From the NCBI GenBank assembly GCA_039816825.1, contig JBCBXA010000017.1, forward strand, positions 1 through 44,075: 44,075 nucleotides of DNA, in the 5' to 3' direction. Shown one piece after another: positions 1 to 9,348 of this stretch. Origin of the DNA: JBCBXA01 sp039816825. Lineage in GTDB: Bacteria; Pseudomonadota; Alphaproteobacteria; Rhizobiales; Rhizobiaceae. How positions within the stretch are numbered: the first letter of the stretch is position 1; every line of letters begins with the position of its first letter. Both the position numbers and the translations under genes were made by a program. The notes below the pieces were generated by a model, which was not told where the DNA came from, made no database searches, and saw only the letters and a list, made by a program, of their open reading frames with translations.

Positions 1-658
1 CGCACCCGTTTCGGTACGCTGGTAGTGGCCGCTCAATGAGTGTTCAGGAGAGCAATCGTGCCGCTTTGGCACGGTTTGCTTAACCCAGGCGCGCAAACGC
101 CATCGACGGCGGCATCGCATGATCTACATGCAGGTGAGACCCCGAGCCAAAAGCCCAGATATGGCGTGAACGAAGTTGGAACGACCGCAGGTCAGCGATT
201 CGGACATGAAGCGTTCACGGTTCATCCCGGTTGTTAAGTTGCCTGCGGATTTCAGCCCGCTAACGGGTGGATTCTCTTAACAGTTCGCACAGCCCTTTGG
301 GCGCCCCCCGCAAAGATAGTCCCACATTGAAACATGACCCCTAACAGAGCGCCTGGCCGAAACCTGGCGGTCACCCGGTGCCATCCAGATATCGTGTGCC
401 CCTGTCGTATCCACCACCAAAGATAGCGTGAACCGAATGAGAACGCGGCTGCAAAGCTGATTCGGACGCGATTCGTTCTGCCGGTGTTCTGTTTATGGAT
501 GCCAGTGCGCCTCCTTCGCTCTTTCCATTCACCATTTCAAAACACATGGCTCGAAATCAGCCGTTGATGAAGGTTCAAGGGCAGTGTTTGCTGTTTGCTT
601 GAAGCCGGTTGCTCACCATATCTTTGCAGACCTCACCAGCCAGATTTCCCTCACTCCC
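1..658. other. Gene-free left edge
   Basis: I see no convincing gene here. A 65-codon open frame at 40-237 has no recognisable domain and no good ribosome binding site. A 12-codon frame at 567-602 just before the helicase could be a chance leader. No tRNA or rRNA cloverleaf was found by eye. The stretch probably holds the helicase promoter and perhaps the upstream region of a gene beyond the left edge. Confidence 0.4.
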
Positions 659-3600
659 ATGCCCAGCGCTGAAAACATGCCAGTCCGACCCACGTCGGCC
701 CAGTTGCGTGACCGTTCCTTCCCGGGTTCGGGTGTGACGGCCATTCTGGGCCCCACCAATACGGGCAAAACCCACTATGCGCTGGAACGCATGGTGGCGC
801 ATCCAAATGGTGTGATCGGTCTGCCACTTCGGCTCCTGGCGCGGGAAGTCTACACGCGCCTCTGTCAGCGAGTGGGCGAGCGCCACGTTGCACTGGTAAC
901 CGGGGAAGAGAAAATCTCGCCGCCAGATGCGCGCTACACGGTTTGCACGGTGGAGGCGATGCCGCGCGCTACCCGCGCCTCCTTTGTCGCGATCGACGAA
1001 GTTCAGCTGGCGGGCGATGTGGAGCGCGGGCACGTGTTCACAGACCGCATTCTGCACCTGCGTGGTGCCCACGAGACGCTCTTTCTGGGTGCAGGTACGA
1101 TGGCTGGTGTCCTGCGCACACTCCTGCCCGGTATCACCATCACGTCCCGCGAGCGCATGTCCATGCTCACTTATGCGGGGTCCAAGAAAATTTCGCGCCT
1201 GCCGCGCCGCTCGGCTATCGTCGCCTTCTCGGCTGATGAGGTCTATGCCATCGCCGAGCTGGTGAGGCGTCAGCGGGGCGGAGCGGCGGTTGTCTTGGGC
1301 GCTTTGAGCCCTCGTACCCGCAACAAGCAGGTCGAGCTCTACCAGAATGGCGATGTGGATTATCTGATCGCCACCGACGCCATCGGCATGGGTCTCAATC
1401 TTGACGTCGATCACGTGGCTTTCGCGCAGGATCAGAAGTTTGATGGCGTGATGCACCGACCGCTCACGCCGGTTGAAGTGGGTCAGATTGCCGGGCGTGC
1501 CGGGCGGCACACGCGGGACGGAACGTTCGGCGTCACGTCTCGGGTTCTGCCGTTTTCCGATGAGCTGGTGGAGCAGTTGGAGACCCATCAGTTCGCTCCT
1601 CTGAAACGCCTCAACTGGCGGAGCCGGGAACTGGATCTGTCGGATCCGATGGCGCTTCTGGCGAGCCTGGACCGTCCGCCGACAGACCGCAGTGACGCGC
1701 AAGGGCTGACCAAAGCTCAGATGGCAACGGACCATCGGGCTCTGGAAAACTTGATGCGCGAGACAGATGTGCGGGACGTTACAACCAGCCGCGCACGCAC
1801 TGAACTGCTGTGGGAAGTCTGCCAGGTGCCAGACTATCGGCGCATAGCGCCCGCCGATCATGCCTACCTTCTGGGTCAGCTCTATCTGCATCTGGCGACC
1901 AAGGGGTGCATTGAAGAAGACTGGTTTGCCCAGCAGGTTCAGCGCTCGGACCGGACCGACGGAGAGATCGACACTTTGTCCAGCCGGGTGGCCCATGTGC
2001 GCACCTGGACCTTCCTCGCCAACAAGGCTGGTTGGCTTGAAAATGGCGACTATTGGAAGGAGCGCACCCGCGAGATCGAAAACGCGCTCTCTGACGCCTT
2101 GCATGAGCGGTTGACGAAACGGTTTGTAGACCGCAGGACAAGCGCTCTAATGAAGCGATTGCGGGAAAACGCCATGCTCGAGGCGGAGATTGCCGATAAT
2201 GGTGATGTGACGGTGGAAGGCCACCACGTTGGACAGCTGATCGGATTTCGGTTCACGCCGGATCGGTCCGGCGAAGGGCCGGACGCGAAAGCCATTTCGG
2301 CCGCTGCCGCCAAGGCGCTGGCCAGCGAGATCGACCGCCGTGCCACACGGCTGGTTGCCGCACCCCAGTCCGATTTCGCCCTCGCCGATGACGGCACGAT
2401 CCGATGGATCGGTTCGCCGGTCGGGCGTCTGACATCCAGCGAAGATGTTTTGGTGCCGCGCGTCATGGTTCTGGCCGATGAGCATCTGTCTGGCCCGCCC
2501 CGCGACGTGGTGGAAGCCCGGCTGATACGCTTCGCCAAAGAGCATATTGAGACAGCTCTCAAGCCCCTGTTCGATCTGCGTCTGGCAGAGGGGTTGGATG
2601 GCATAGCGCGAGGCGTTGCCTATCGCATTGTGGAAGATCTGGGTGTTGTCGAGAGGCGTCAGATCTCCAACGACGTCCGCAACCTCGATCAGGATGCGCG
2701 CGCCCAGCTGCGCAAGAACGGCGTTCGTTTTGGGGCGCACCACATTTTTGTTCCCGCCCTTTTGAAGCCGGGTCCTTCGTCGCTGATCTGCCTGCTTTGG
2801 GCTTTGAAAGAAGGTGATACATCCATTTCCGGTCTCAGTGAGATTCCGCAATTGTCTGCATCCGGGCGGACGTCTGTTGTGGTTGACCAAGCCTATGATC
2901 CGCGAGTTTACCGCCTCGCCGGCTTCCGCGTGCTGGGCAGCCGCGCCGTGCGTGTCGATATTCTGGAGCGACTGGCAGACCTTATTAGACCTGCCCTGGC
3001 GTTTCGTCCTGGCGATCAGAACAGACCCGTTGCCGACACAAAGCCCGTTTCCCAGTCAGCTGAACCAGAGACGGTCCAGAAAGCAGCAGAAACCGGGGAA
3101 GCCAGTGCGGAAACGCCAGTTGCTGCCCCAACTCCAGCCGCTCGTTCTGCAACAGTGAGTGTCCCAGAAGGCGCCTATGATGGGCGCGGCTTCGTGGTGA
3201 CGCCAGCCATGCTCTCTATTCTCGGTGCCACGAGAGACGATATGGATGCTGTGTTGAAGTCTCTGGGCTACCGCGCCGACGTGAAGCCCGCAGCGGAAGC
3301 CCAAGAAGTGCTTTGGGGTCTTTTCCCGCAGATGAAGGTGGAGGCCGAAGAGCGTGCCGCCATCGTCGCAGCCAAGGCGGAGGCCGAGGCCGGGGAAGCT
3401 GGCAGCGAGGCTGCACCGGAGGCTGAAGCCGGTTCGAGTGAAGAAGAGACAGTCACCGTCTGGCGGCCTCAGCGCGGTGACCGAAGCGAACAGCGCGGTC
3501 GGGGCTCCCGTGGTCACAGCAATGGACGGGGCAAGGGGCAGAGCAAGACGTCTGCCGGCTTCAAATCCAAGAACGATCGTGGAGGCGCTCGCGAGAAGGG

Positions 3601-3715
3601 CGGCGATCACAGCGGTGGCGGCAAGCCCGCCGGTCGTGGGCCCAAACCGATGGATCCGGATTCACCTTTCGCCAAACTGGCTGCCTTGAAGGGCGACCTT
3701 GGCAAGAAGGGGTAA
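659..3715 (+). CDS. Suv3-like superfamily 2 RNA helicase
   Basis: This is a large ATP-dependent helicase of the Suv3-like type, expected to unwind RNA in the cytoplasm. Counting from the ATG at 659, the Walker A motif GPTNTGKT is at about 31-38, the DEVQ box at about 113-116 and the motif VI core QIAGRAGRH at about 276-284. After about residue 810 the protein becomes a low-complexity Ala/Glu tail and then a Gly/Arg/Lys-rich tail ending near 1018, probably an RNA-binding extension. The frame is open back to a GTG at 584. I prefer 659 because relatives have only a short segment before the Walker A motif, but the GTG has a purine-rich site before it. The end overlaps the next gene by 17 bases, suggesting translational coupling with the S4 protein. 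The family call is firm; the exact RNA substrate is unknown. Confidence 0.88.
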   Translation: MPSAENMPVRPTSAQLRDRSFPGSGVTAILGPTNTGKTHYALERMVAHPNGVIGLPLRLLAREVYTRLCQRVGERHVALVTGEEKISPPDARYTVCTVEAMPRATRASFVAIDEVQLAGDVERGHVFTDRILHLRGAHETLFLGAGTMAGVLRTLLPGITITSRERMSMLTYAGSKKISRLPRRSAIVAFSADEVYAIAELVRRQRGGAAVVLGALSPRTRNKQVELYQNGDVDYLIATDAIGMGLNLDVDHVAFAQDQKFDGVMHRPLTPVEVGQIAGRAGRHTRDGTFGVTSRVLPFSDELVEQLETHQFAPLKRLNWRSRELDLSDPMALLASLDRPPTDRSDAQGLTKAQMATDHRALENLMRETDVRDVTTSRARTELLWEVCQVPDYRRIAPADHAYLLGQLYLHLATKGCIEEDWFAQQVQRSDRTDGEIDTLSSRVAHVRTWTFLANKAGWLENGDYWKERTREIENALSDALHERLTKRFVDRRTSALMKRLRENAMLEAEIADNGDVTVEGHHVGQLIGFRFTPDRSGEGPDAKAISAAAAKALASEIDRRATRLVAAPQSDFALADDGTIRWIGSPVGRLTSSEDVLVPRVMVLADEHLSGPPRDVVEARLIRFAKEHIETALKPLFDLRLAEGLDGIARGVAYRIVEDLGVVERRQISNDVRNLDQDARAQLRKNGVRFGAHHIFVPALLKPGPSSLICLLWALKEGDTSISGLSEIPQLSASGRTSVVVDQAYDPRVYRLAGFRVLGSRAVRVDILERLADLIRPALAFRPGDQNRPVADTKPVSQSAEPETVQKAAETGEASAETPVAAPTPAARSATVSVPEGAYDGRGFVVTPAMLSILGATRDDMDAVLKSLGYRADVKPAAEAQEVLWGLFPQMKVEAEERAAIVAAKAEAEAGEAGSEAAPEAEAGSSEEETVTVWRPQRGDRSEQRGRGSRGHSNGRGKGQSKTSAGFKSKNDRGGAREKGGDHSGGGKPAGRGPKPMDPDSPFAKLAALKGDLGKKG

Positions 3716-4130
3716 GCCCCCTGCCGCCGCCCCGGTCGAGAGCGTTGAAGGTCAGCGCCTCGACAAATGGCTATGGTATGCGCGCGTTTACAAATCCCGG
3801 GGCCTGGCGCAGCGAATGATCGCTGACGGTCGGGTCCGGATCGATACGGTCCGTGCGGAAGCGGCTCACAAGACGGTTCGCCCGGGCCATGTTCTGACCA
3901 TCACCTTGGAGCGCGACATCAGGGTGCTGGAGGTTCTTCTGCCGGGGGAGCGAAGAGGTCCCGCATCAGAGGCTCAATTGCTGTACAAGGACCTGTCGCC
4001 CCCAAAGCCAAAGCGCTCTGACCATGTGGACCCAAGAAGAGTGGCAGCCCCCAAGCCGGAGAAACGACCGAGCCGAAGAGACCGTGCTGCGTTGGAAGGT
4101 TTGAAGCGTTCGGGCGGGATTGAGGAATAA
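3699..4130 (+). CDS. S4 domain RNA-binding protein, Hsp15 (HslR) type
   Basis: A 143-residue protein with an S4 RNA-binding fold at about residues 17-65 (core RLDKWLWYARVYKSRGLAQ), followed by a basic C-terminal tail. Hsp15 proteins bind stalled 50S subunits carrying nascent peptide and are induced by heat in E. coli; the role here is inferred from that family. The start is a TTG inside the helicase reading frame, so translation probably depends on ribosomes finishing the helicase. The pairing of helicase and S4 protein suggests a shared role in RNA or ribosome quality control. The Lys/Arg-rich tail after residue 100 is typical of alphaproteobacterial members. Confidence 0.85.
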   Translation: MARRGKPPAAAPVESVEGQRLDKWLWYARVYKSRGLAQRMIADGRVRIDTVRAEAAHKTVRPGHVLTITLERDIRVLEVLLPGERRGPASEAQLLYKDLSPPKPKRSDHVDPRRVAAPKPEKRPSRRDRAALEGLKRSGGIEE

Positions 4131-4298
4131 TCGTCCAGAGCCACGCTGTGATTTGGCAAAGCGTGCTGAAACAGATCGACCCGCGTCACCAAATGGGCTT
4201 TCGTCGCGGCGGCAAACCGTCTATCGCTACCGACTGGAACGAGAGTGCTACAGGCTCCAGAGCCTCCGTCGCACGTCATTCAGACAATCCGAGTAGCC

Positions 4299-4637
4299 AT
4301 GACCTATATCGTCACCGACAACTGCATAAAGTGCAAATATACTGACTGCGTGGAAGTGTGTCCCGTCGACTGTTTCTACGAGGGCGAGAACATGCTCGTC
4401 ATCAATCCTGATGAGTGCATCGATTGCGGCGTCTGTGAGCCGGAATGCCCGGCTGAAGCCATCAAGCCTGACACAGAGCCGGGTCTGGAAAAGTGGTTGG
4501 AGCTCAACACTGAATACTCTGCCAAGTGGCCTGTGATTACACAGAAGAAAGACGAGCTTCCTGAAGCTCAGCAGATGGATGGGGTGGAAGGTAAGCTGGA
4601 GAAGTACTTCTCACCACAGCCGGGCGAGGGTGATTGA
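4299..4637 (+). CDS. fdxA: 7Fe ferredoxin FdxA
   Basis: A 112-residue cytoplasmic electron carrier with two clusters, a [3Fe-4S] and a [4Fe-4S], as in Azotobacter ferredoxin I. Cysteines are visible at 9, 12, 17, 21 and 25 and in the second motif at 40, 43, 46 and 50 (CIDCGVCEPEC). The long C-terminal extension after residue 60 is also typical of FdxA. The frame is open upstream to 4245, but the ATG at 4299 gives the family's invariant MTYIVTDNC start. The electron partner cannot be told from the sequence. It sits between the S4 protein and carD, a common alphaproteobacterial order. Confidence 0.93.
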   Translation: MTYIVTDNCIKCKYTDCVEVCPVDCFYEGENMLVINPDECIDCGVCEPECPAEAIKPDTEPGLEKWLELNTEYSAKWPVITQKKDELPEAQQMDGVEGKLEKYFSPQPGEGD

Positions 4638-5032
4638 TCAGGCGTCGCGCCTGCAAGTCCCGGTTTATGCTTGCCAAGCCACCCTCCGTTAACCATTCAC
4701 GGTAACCATCTGTTAGGATCTATTTCGCCGTGACCCGGTTGTGGCGGGGGCAAGTTATTGTTTTTTGCACCTTTTTGTGCTATAGCTCTGTTCATAGCGA
4801 TGAAGGCGTTCCAGAAAACCTTGCTGAAAATCTTAACAAAAACGGCTCCGCATCCTCTTTTCTGAAGATTGTGTCGTGACCAGTTCGTTGGCCTCTGATC
4901 TCTCTGGAGGCCGCCGACGGTCCTTTTTGTGTCTGGGCTTTGCCGCACGGTTGGGCTCTTTTCGGCTCCCTTCGCCTTCGCGCCGGTGAATGATGACAAA
5001 CAGGGAGCGGGGTTGCGGCCCCGTCTAAACAA
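4638..5032. other. Long leader region upstream of carD
   Basis: This 395-base gap between fdxA and carD is too long for a simple promoter and has no credible gene. It holds a possible promoter at 4758-4786 and a small hairpin with arms GGCCTC/GAGGCC (4890-4895 and 4907-4912), followed about 12 bases later by a run of five T. A long structured 5' leader for carD is possible. Confidence 0.4.
4758..4786 (+). promoter_or_regulatory. Candidate sigma-70-type promoter for carD
   Basis: TTGTTT and TATAGC are separated by exactly 17 bases in an AT-rich patch of an otherwise GC-rich stretch. The -35 is only a half match. If real, the carD transcript would carry a leader of roughly 240 bases. Confidence 0.3.
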
Positions 5033-5620
5033 TTGGCAGCAGCAAAAAAAGCAACGTCACGCGGTGGTTTCAAAGTCGGCGAGAACATCGTCTATCCGGC
5101 CCATGGCGTTGGTCAGATCACCAATATCGAAGAGCAGGAAGTCGCCGGCTACAAGCTGGAGCTCTTCGTGGTGGACTTTGCCAAAGACAAAATGCGCCTG
5201 AAGGTTCCCGTCGCCAAGGTTGAGAGCGTTGGCATGCGCAAGCTGTCCGACGACGATCTGGTCGAGCGCGCTCTAAAAACGGTCCGCGGTCGCGCCCGCG
5301 TGAAGCGCACAATGTGGAGCCGCCGCGCTCAGGAATATGATGCGAAGATCAACTCCGGCGATCTAATCTACATCGCTGAGGTTGTGCGAGATCTGTTCCG
5401 CGCCGAGAACCAGCCTGAGCAGTCTTACTCCGAGCGTCAGCTTTATGAGGCGGCTTTGGATCGTATGGCGCGTGAGCTGGCCGCCGTTCGCAAACTGTCC
5501 GGCACGGAAGCTGTGCAGTTGATTGAGGCCAATCTGGCCAAAGGTCCGCGGCGCACGGCCAAGACGGAAGAAGAAGCCACTGAAGATGGCGGCGAAGACG
5601 CGAAAGGTGCTGCCGCTTAA
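5033..5620 (+). CDS. carD: CarD/CdnL family transcription regulator
   Basis: A 195-residue RNA polymerase-binding regulator. The N-terminal RID domain (about residues 12-70, with NIVYPAHGVGQI) contacts the polymerase beta subunit, and the helical C-terminal domain (about 80-165) contacts promoter DNA near the -10 region. Such proteins stabilise open complexes, notably at rRNA promoters. The tail after about 170 is acidic and alanine-rich. The start is TTG at 5033, which gives the MAAAKK start; no ATG fits in frame upstream. A strong terminator follows at 5654-5686, so carD ends its own unit before rpoH. Confidence 0.9.
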   Translation: MAAAKKATSRGGFKVGENIVYPAHGVGQITNIEEQEVAGYKLELFVVDFAKDKMRLKVPVAKVESVGMRKLSDDDLVERALKTVRGRARVKRTMWSRRAQEYDAKINSGDLIYIAEVVRDLFRAENQPEQSYSERQLYEAALDRMARELAAVRKLSGTEAVQLIEANLAKGPRRTAKTEEEATEDGGEDAKGAAA

Positions 5621-5653
5621 GCAGCAATTCCATAAAGAGCATCAGCTGTTCGA

Positions 5654-5686
5654 AGAGCCCGGGTCGATCCCGGGCTTTTCTTTTTT
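5654..5686 (+). terminator. Rho-independent terminator after carD
   Basis: A perfect GCCCGGG/CCCGGGC stem (5657-5663 and 5669-5675) with loop TCGAT is followed by a T-rich tail, TTTTCTTTTTT. It separates carD from rpoH. Confidence 0.9.
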
Positions 5687-5757
5687 GGCGATAGTACTGA
5701 ACCATTGCAGCCCAGCCACCGTATAAGCCTTTACAGTAGGTAAACGGAGTAGGGCCG

Positions 5758-6630
5758 ATGAACGATCTCGCAACCCGCCGGTCCATGGTCAAAGCGGCCA
5801 TGAGTGCACCCTATCTCGAGCGCGACGAGGAGCATGAACTCGCGGTTCGATGGAAAGAGCATGACGATCAGGAAGCTCTGCACAAGATCACACAAGCGCA
5901 TATGCGTCTTGTTATCTCGATCGCCGCCAAGTTCCGCTATTTTGGCCTTTCGATGAACGACCTCATCCAGGAAGGCCATGTCGGCCTGTTGGAAGCCGCA
6001 GCCAGATTTGAACCAGAGCGCGAAGTCCGGTTCTCAACCTACGCAACATGGTGGATTAGAGCATCAATCCAGGACCATATCCTGCGTAACTGGTCCATCG
6101 TTCGCGGTGGAACCTCGTCGGCCCAGAAGGCGCTTTTCTTCAATCTGCGCCGACTGCGCGCCAAGCTGAGTCAGGGGCAGGAGCCGCTGGGCAGCCATGA
6201 CATGTACAAAGAGATCGCCGCTGCCATTGGCGTGTCCGAAAAAGACGTTGCTGTCATGGATTCCCGCCTCTCGGGCTATGACGGATCTCTCAACAGTCCA
6301 GTGGGCGATGAAGACGGAACAGCCGAGCGTCAGGACTTTCTGGTATCGGACGCACCGCTTCCTGATGCAATTGTCAGCGAGAGCATCGACAAGGAGAGGC
6401 GGTCGGGCTGGTTGCAGGATGCGCTTTCGGTGCTCAACGAGCGCGAACTGAAAATCGTTTCCGAACGCCGACTTCAAGAGGAAGGCGCCACGTTGGAATC
6501 CCTCGGCAACAAGCTTGGTATATCAAAAGAACGCGTTCGTCAGATTGAGAACCGCGCTCTGGAAAAGCTGCGCGATGCTTTGCTTGTGAGCCACCCCCAC
6601 AAGGATGATTTTGTGGCGGACGTGCTCTGA
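5758..6630 (+). CDS. rpoH: RNA polymerase sigma-32 type factor RpoH
   Basis: A 290-residue alternative sigma factor of the heat-shock class. Region 2 spans about residues 45-115 (DLIQEGHVGLLEAAARF, then FSTYATWWIRASIQDHILRN). The RpoH box, QKALFFNLRRLR, is at 123-134. Region 4 with its helix-turn-helix is at about 230-280 (LGISKERVRQIENRALEKLR). Alphaproteobacteria often have two or more RpoH paralogues, with one serving oxidative or stationary-phase stress; which one this is cannot be decided here. The ATG follows a GGAG site. It is transcribed after the carD terminator, so it needs its own promoter within 5687-5757. Confidence 0.93.
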   Translation: MNDLATRRSMVKAAMSAPYLERDEEHELAVRWKEHDDQEALHKITQAHMRLVISIAAKFRYFGLSMNDLIQEGHVGLLEAAARFEPEREVRFSTYATWWIRASIQDHILRNWSIVRGGTSSAQKALFFNLRRLRAKLSQGQEPLGSHDMYKEIAAAIGVSEKDVAVMDSRLSGYDGSLNSPVGDEDGTAERQDFLVSDAPLPDAIVSESIDKERRSGWLQDALSVLNERELKIVSERRLQEEGATLESLGNKLGISKERVRQIENRALEKLRDALLVSHPHKDDFVADVL

Positions 6631-6669
6631 TCACGATCCCAACAGACTGATTCTCAACAGACAGTGTGG

Positions 6670-8178
6670 TCAGCGTTCCACGACCAGTTTGAGCCGCGTG
6701 CCAGGACTGGGCTGAGCGCCCGGTGAGAGACCATTGAGCGCCCTGATCAGGCCGGCGCCATCATCCGTCCAGGACATGCGGCTGCGGGCGAGTGCTTCAA
6801 TCGTTTGGCCGGAACGCATTCTTGCGATCTCGATCTGCAGAGGTCGAAGCGCCGCCACTTCCTCTCGGGACATGCCACGGAACGACTGGGCAACCTGCTC
6901 TCCGACACGGGTCACAGCTTCACCCGATGTCGCTTTCGGTGCCGCCGTGATCAAGCGGTAGACACGTTCGCCTGACTTCATCAGCGTGATGTCGAACACC
7001 CAGCCTTCAGATGATGCCTTGGCCCGCAACGCGTCCAGACCATTGATCTGGGTTTGAACCGGTGGCTGGTCAGACAGTCCGCCAATCCAGCCTGAGTTCA
7101 GATAGTCATTCAGCGAGCGACCCTTGGGGAGGGGGGCTGCATCCACCCGGATGGCTTTGTCGCCGGGACCCGATGCCACAATCGCTTCTGCCCTGTTGTC
7201 GAGTCGAAAACCCTCGGGAACGGTGAATGTGATGGCGAGCCCGGGGTGAGAATATGTGCGCCCGCGCACAAACCCCTCTTCGGGCTTGTCCCCGAAGGTC
7301 AGCCCGTCAATGCCCTGTAGATATCTGTCGCGATCCCGATCGCCTATTCCGGGAGGCCCAACCTTGGCCGCTTCGGCGCGTGCCAGCTCTTCGCGCCGGG
7401 GCGCGCTGGGATGGGTGGACAGAAAGTCCAGCCCGTCCGGCCTGCGGCCACCACCAGCTTTCCAGCTGGAAAAGACCTGCATGCTCCTCAGGTAGCGCGC
7501 TTGAGCATAGGGATCGAAGCCCCCTTTGCCGGCCAGTTCGACCCCCAGCCTGTCGGCTTCCAGCTCCTGATTGCGTGAGAATCGGGCCAGGCTGAGCTTG
7601 TCCAGCGTCTCGCGGGTCGGGTCTCCACCGGACAGGAGATCTCGAACCACCCGGCCCCGGACGGCTGCGGTACGCGCTCTTTCGTTGCGCTTGATCCCGT
7701 GGGAGGCAGCCACGTGGCCCATCTCATGGGCTATCACCGCTGCCAGTTCCGACGAATCATTGGCCAGGGCCACAAGGCCGCGCGTGACATAAATGAAGCC
7801 ACCCGGAAGCGCGAAGGCATTCACCGACGGGGAGTCCAGGATCGTGATCTGATAAGCGCGGTCCGTTTCGCTTGTCTGTTCCACCAACCGGCTCACGATC
7901 AGCGCCACCAGCCGCTCCACATCGGAGTTGCGATAGACCCCTCCATAAAGGCTCAGGATCCGTGGGTGCTCCCGTGCTCCAACCCGAGATTGAGGGTCGC
8001 GCGCCTGAACGCTCTCAACCGAGACTTTTGGTCCCTGCGCTGCTGACCGGCCGTCGGCTGTGGTTCTACCCAGGCCAAGGCCCTCGGTCGACAGAACGGT
8101 TCCGTTGCACGCACTCACCAGCAGCCCCCCGGCCAGCAGGAAGCCGAGGTGGGCGAGCCAGTTACGGCGCGCGCTCAT
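6670..8178 (-). CDS. M48 family metalloprotease lipoprotein
   Basis: A 502-residue periplasmic zinc protease. The N-terminus has a lipoprotein signal with lipobox LVSAC (Cys at residue 24). The zinc motif HEMGH is at 151-155, and ELEAD at 205-209 supplies the third ligand region. The long C-terminal half holds a domain of unknown function at about 280-440 and ends in a LysM-like segment (GQTIEALARSR, then GTRLKLVVER). BepA/YfgC-type relatives degrade or help fold outer-membrane proteins; that role is inferred. It is convergent with rpoH, 39 bases away. The nuclease-like gene lies just upstream on the same strand with a 25-base gap, suggesting an operon of envelope proteins. Confidence 0.88.
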   Translation of the reverse strand: MSARRNWLAHLGFLLAGGLLVSACNGTVLSTEGLGLGRTTADGRSAAQGPKVSVESVQARDPQSRVGAREHPRILSLYGGVYRNSDVERLVALIVSRLVEQTSETDRAYQITILDSPSVNAFALPGGFIYVTRGLVALANDSSELAAVIAHEMGHVAASHGIKRNERARTAAVRGRVVRDLLSGGDPTRETLDKLSLARFSRNQELEADRLGVELAGKGGFDPYAQARYLRSMQVFSSWKAGGGRRPDGLDFLSTHPSAPRREELARAEAAKVGPPGIGDRDRDRYLQGIDGLTFGDKPEEGFVRGRTYSHPGLAITFTVPEGFRLDNRAEAIVASGPGDKAIRVDAAPLPKGRSLNDYLNSGWIGGLSDQPPVQTQINGLDALRAKASSEGWVFDITLMKSGERVYRLITAAPKATSGEAVTRVGEQVAQSFRGMSREEVAALRPLQIEIARMRSGQTIEALARSRMSWTDDGAGLIRALNGLSPGAQPSPGTRLKLVVER

Positions 8179-8203
8179 ACGCGCGGGCGGCGACCAAGAA
8201 CCG

Positions 8204-9001
8204 CTACTGCCTGTTGTCCGGGATATCGATCTGGCCTTCCTGCTCGAGCACGATCATGGGTCCGCCCTTTTTGCGCAGCCTGCCGCGCACTGTCACCCAT
8301 TGTCCTTCAAGTTGTTGCAACGCTTCGGGCCTTAAGAACAGGCGCTTTGTCGTTCGAGGGGCCAATTCCACCGTGAAGTCTTCGTTCCACTTCACGCCGA
8401 AATTAAGGTAATGGCGGTTCTGTCGAATGCCAACGCTCAGAACGCGACCTCGGACGGTCACATAGTGGTCGATCAAGCGCAGCAGCGTGGCATCCGAGGC
8501 CTTCAGGGCCACCCCTTCGGACCAGAACCCGCGCTTTCCGCGCCGGCCAAATCTCTCGGCAATCCGCAAAGTGTCCATGCAGGGCAGGTCTTTATGGGGT
8601 AGCAGCAGCGCTTTTCCGGAAGTCAGCAGGTCAGCGGCGACTGATCGTCCGTCCGGAAACGCGACAAATGCAGGCACACGACTGTGCCGGTCTGTCTTTG
8701 TATCCAACTGAAACAGTTGCACCGTCCGCCCCACCAGCGCTGAACGAAGGTAAGACTCTGCCTCAGCCAAGTCGTCCCCATCCAACCGGGTTGGCCAGGT
8801 TGGCCAGGTTGGTATGTAAAACCCCGCTGGCCGCACCATCCGCCCGTCGGACATCTCCACAGTAAGGCTGTCCACGACCCTAGTCACTTCTACGGGCGCG
8901 CCGGCAAACTGCTCATAGCAAACAACGTCCTGCGCAGAGCCAAACTGCGTCCCCGCCGATAGGGCGAGGCAGACTGCAACCAGTTTGCGAGCAAAAATCA
9001 T
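8204..9001 (-). CDS. Exported, divergent thermonuclease-like protein
   Basis: A 265-residue protein with a Sec-type signal peptide ending near AGTQFGSAQ. Residues about 35-150 resemble a staphylococcal-nuclease fold, including the recognisable core DRHSRVPAFVAFPDGRS and a late GKRGFW. The usual catalytic segment (an Arg followed by an IDxPE-like motif) is replaced by a stretch reading IPTWPTWPTRLDGDD, so nuclease activity is doubtful. A second OB-like domain follows (VTVRGRVLSVGI, then WVTVRGRLRKKGGPM). The start at 9001 was chosen over 9040 because it begins the signal peptide and has an AGGTG site. Its role is unknown. Confidence 0.7.
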   Translation of the reverse strand: MIFARKLVAVCLALSAGTQFGSAQDVVCYEQFAGAPVEVTRVVDSLTVEMSDGRMVRPAGFYIPTWPTWPTRLDGDDLAEAESYLRSALVGRTVQLFQLDTKTDRHSRVPAFVAFPDGRSVAADLLTSGKALLLPHKDLPCMDTLRIAERFGRRGKRGFWSEGVALKASDATLLRLIDHYVTVRGRVLSVGIRQNRHYLNFGVKWNEDFTVELAPRTTKRLFLRPEALQQLEGQWVTVRGRLRKKGGPMIVLEQEGQIDIPDNRQ

Positions 9002-9081
9002 CACCTGCGCACCATGCACTCTGGCCGCCATTGCCGCCAAGGGTTTGGGGAGGGGCTTAGGATCGACCTGGCAGGAAAAGT

Positions 9082-9158
9082 TGGTGTCCCCGGCGCGATT
9101 CGAACGCGCGACCCCAGGATTAGGAATCCTGTGCTCTATCCGGCTGAGCTACGGGGAC
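9082..9158 (-). tRNA. tRNA-Arg (anticodon CCT)
   Basis: The minus strand folds into a full 77-base cloverleaf. The acceptor stem pairs GTCCCCG (9152-9158) with CGGGGAC (9086-9092). The anticodon stem CAGGA/TCCTG encloses loop TTCCTAA with anticodon CCT (plus-strand 9122-9124). The T loop reads TTCGAAT. The CCA end is encoded at 9082-9084. This tRNA reads AGG codons. Confidence 0.95.
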
Positions 9159-9348
9159 ACGGGGTTTCCATAGACCATTCTTCCTGTTTGAGAAATGGCC
9201 GAAATCCGGCGGTGAAGCTCGCTGCGCCTAGCCAATCGGCAATCTGCGGGAAGAATTTTCTCCTGGCCGTCTTTCGGCGCAATGACGCGCCTGCCCGCCA
9301 AAGGTGGTTCCCAATAGTCTGGAACAAGAACAACCCCGGAGTGAACCT

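Noticed and set aside
40..237. A 65-codon frame at the left edge
   Set aside because: No ribosome site, no recognisable family and low-information composition.
575..2104. A 509-codon minus-strand frame opposite the helicase
   Set aside because: No domain or signal, and the plus strand has intact helicase motifs throughout.
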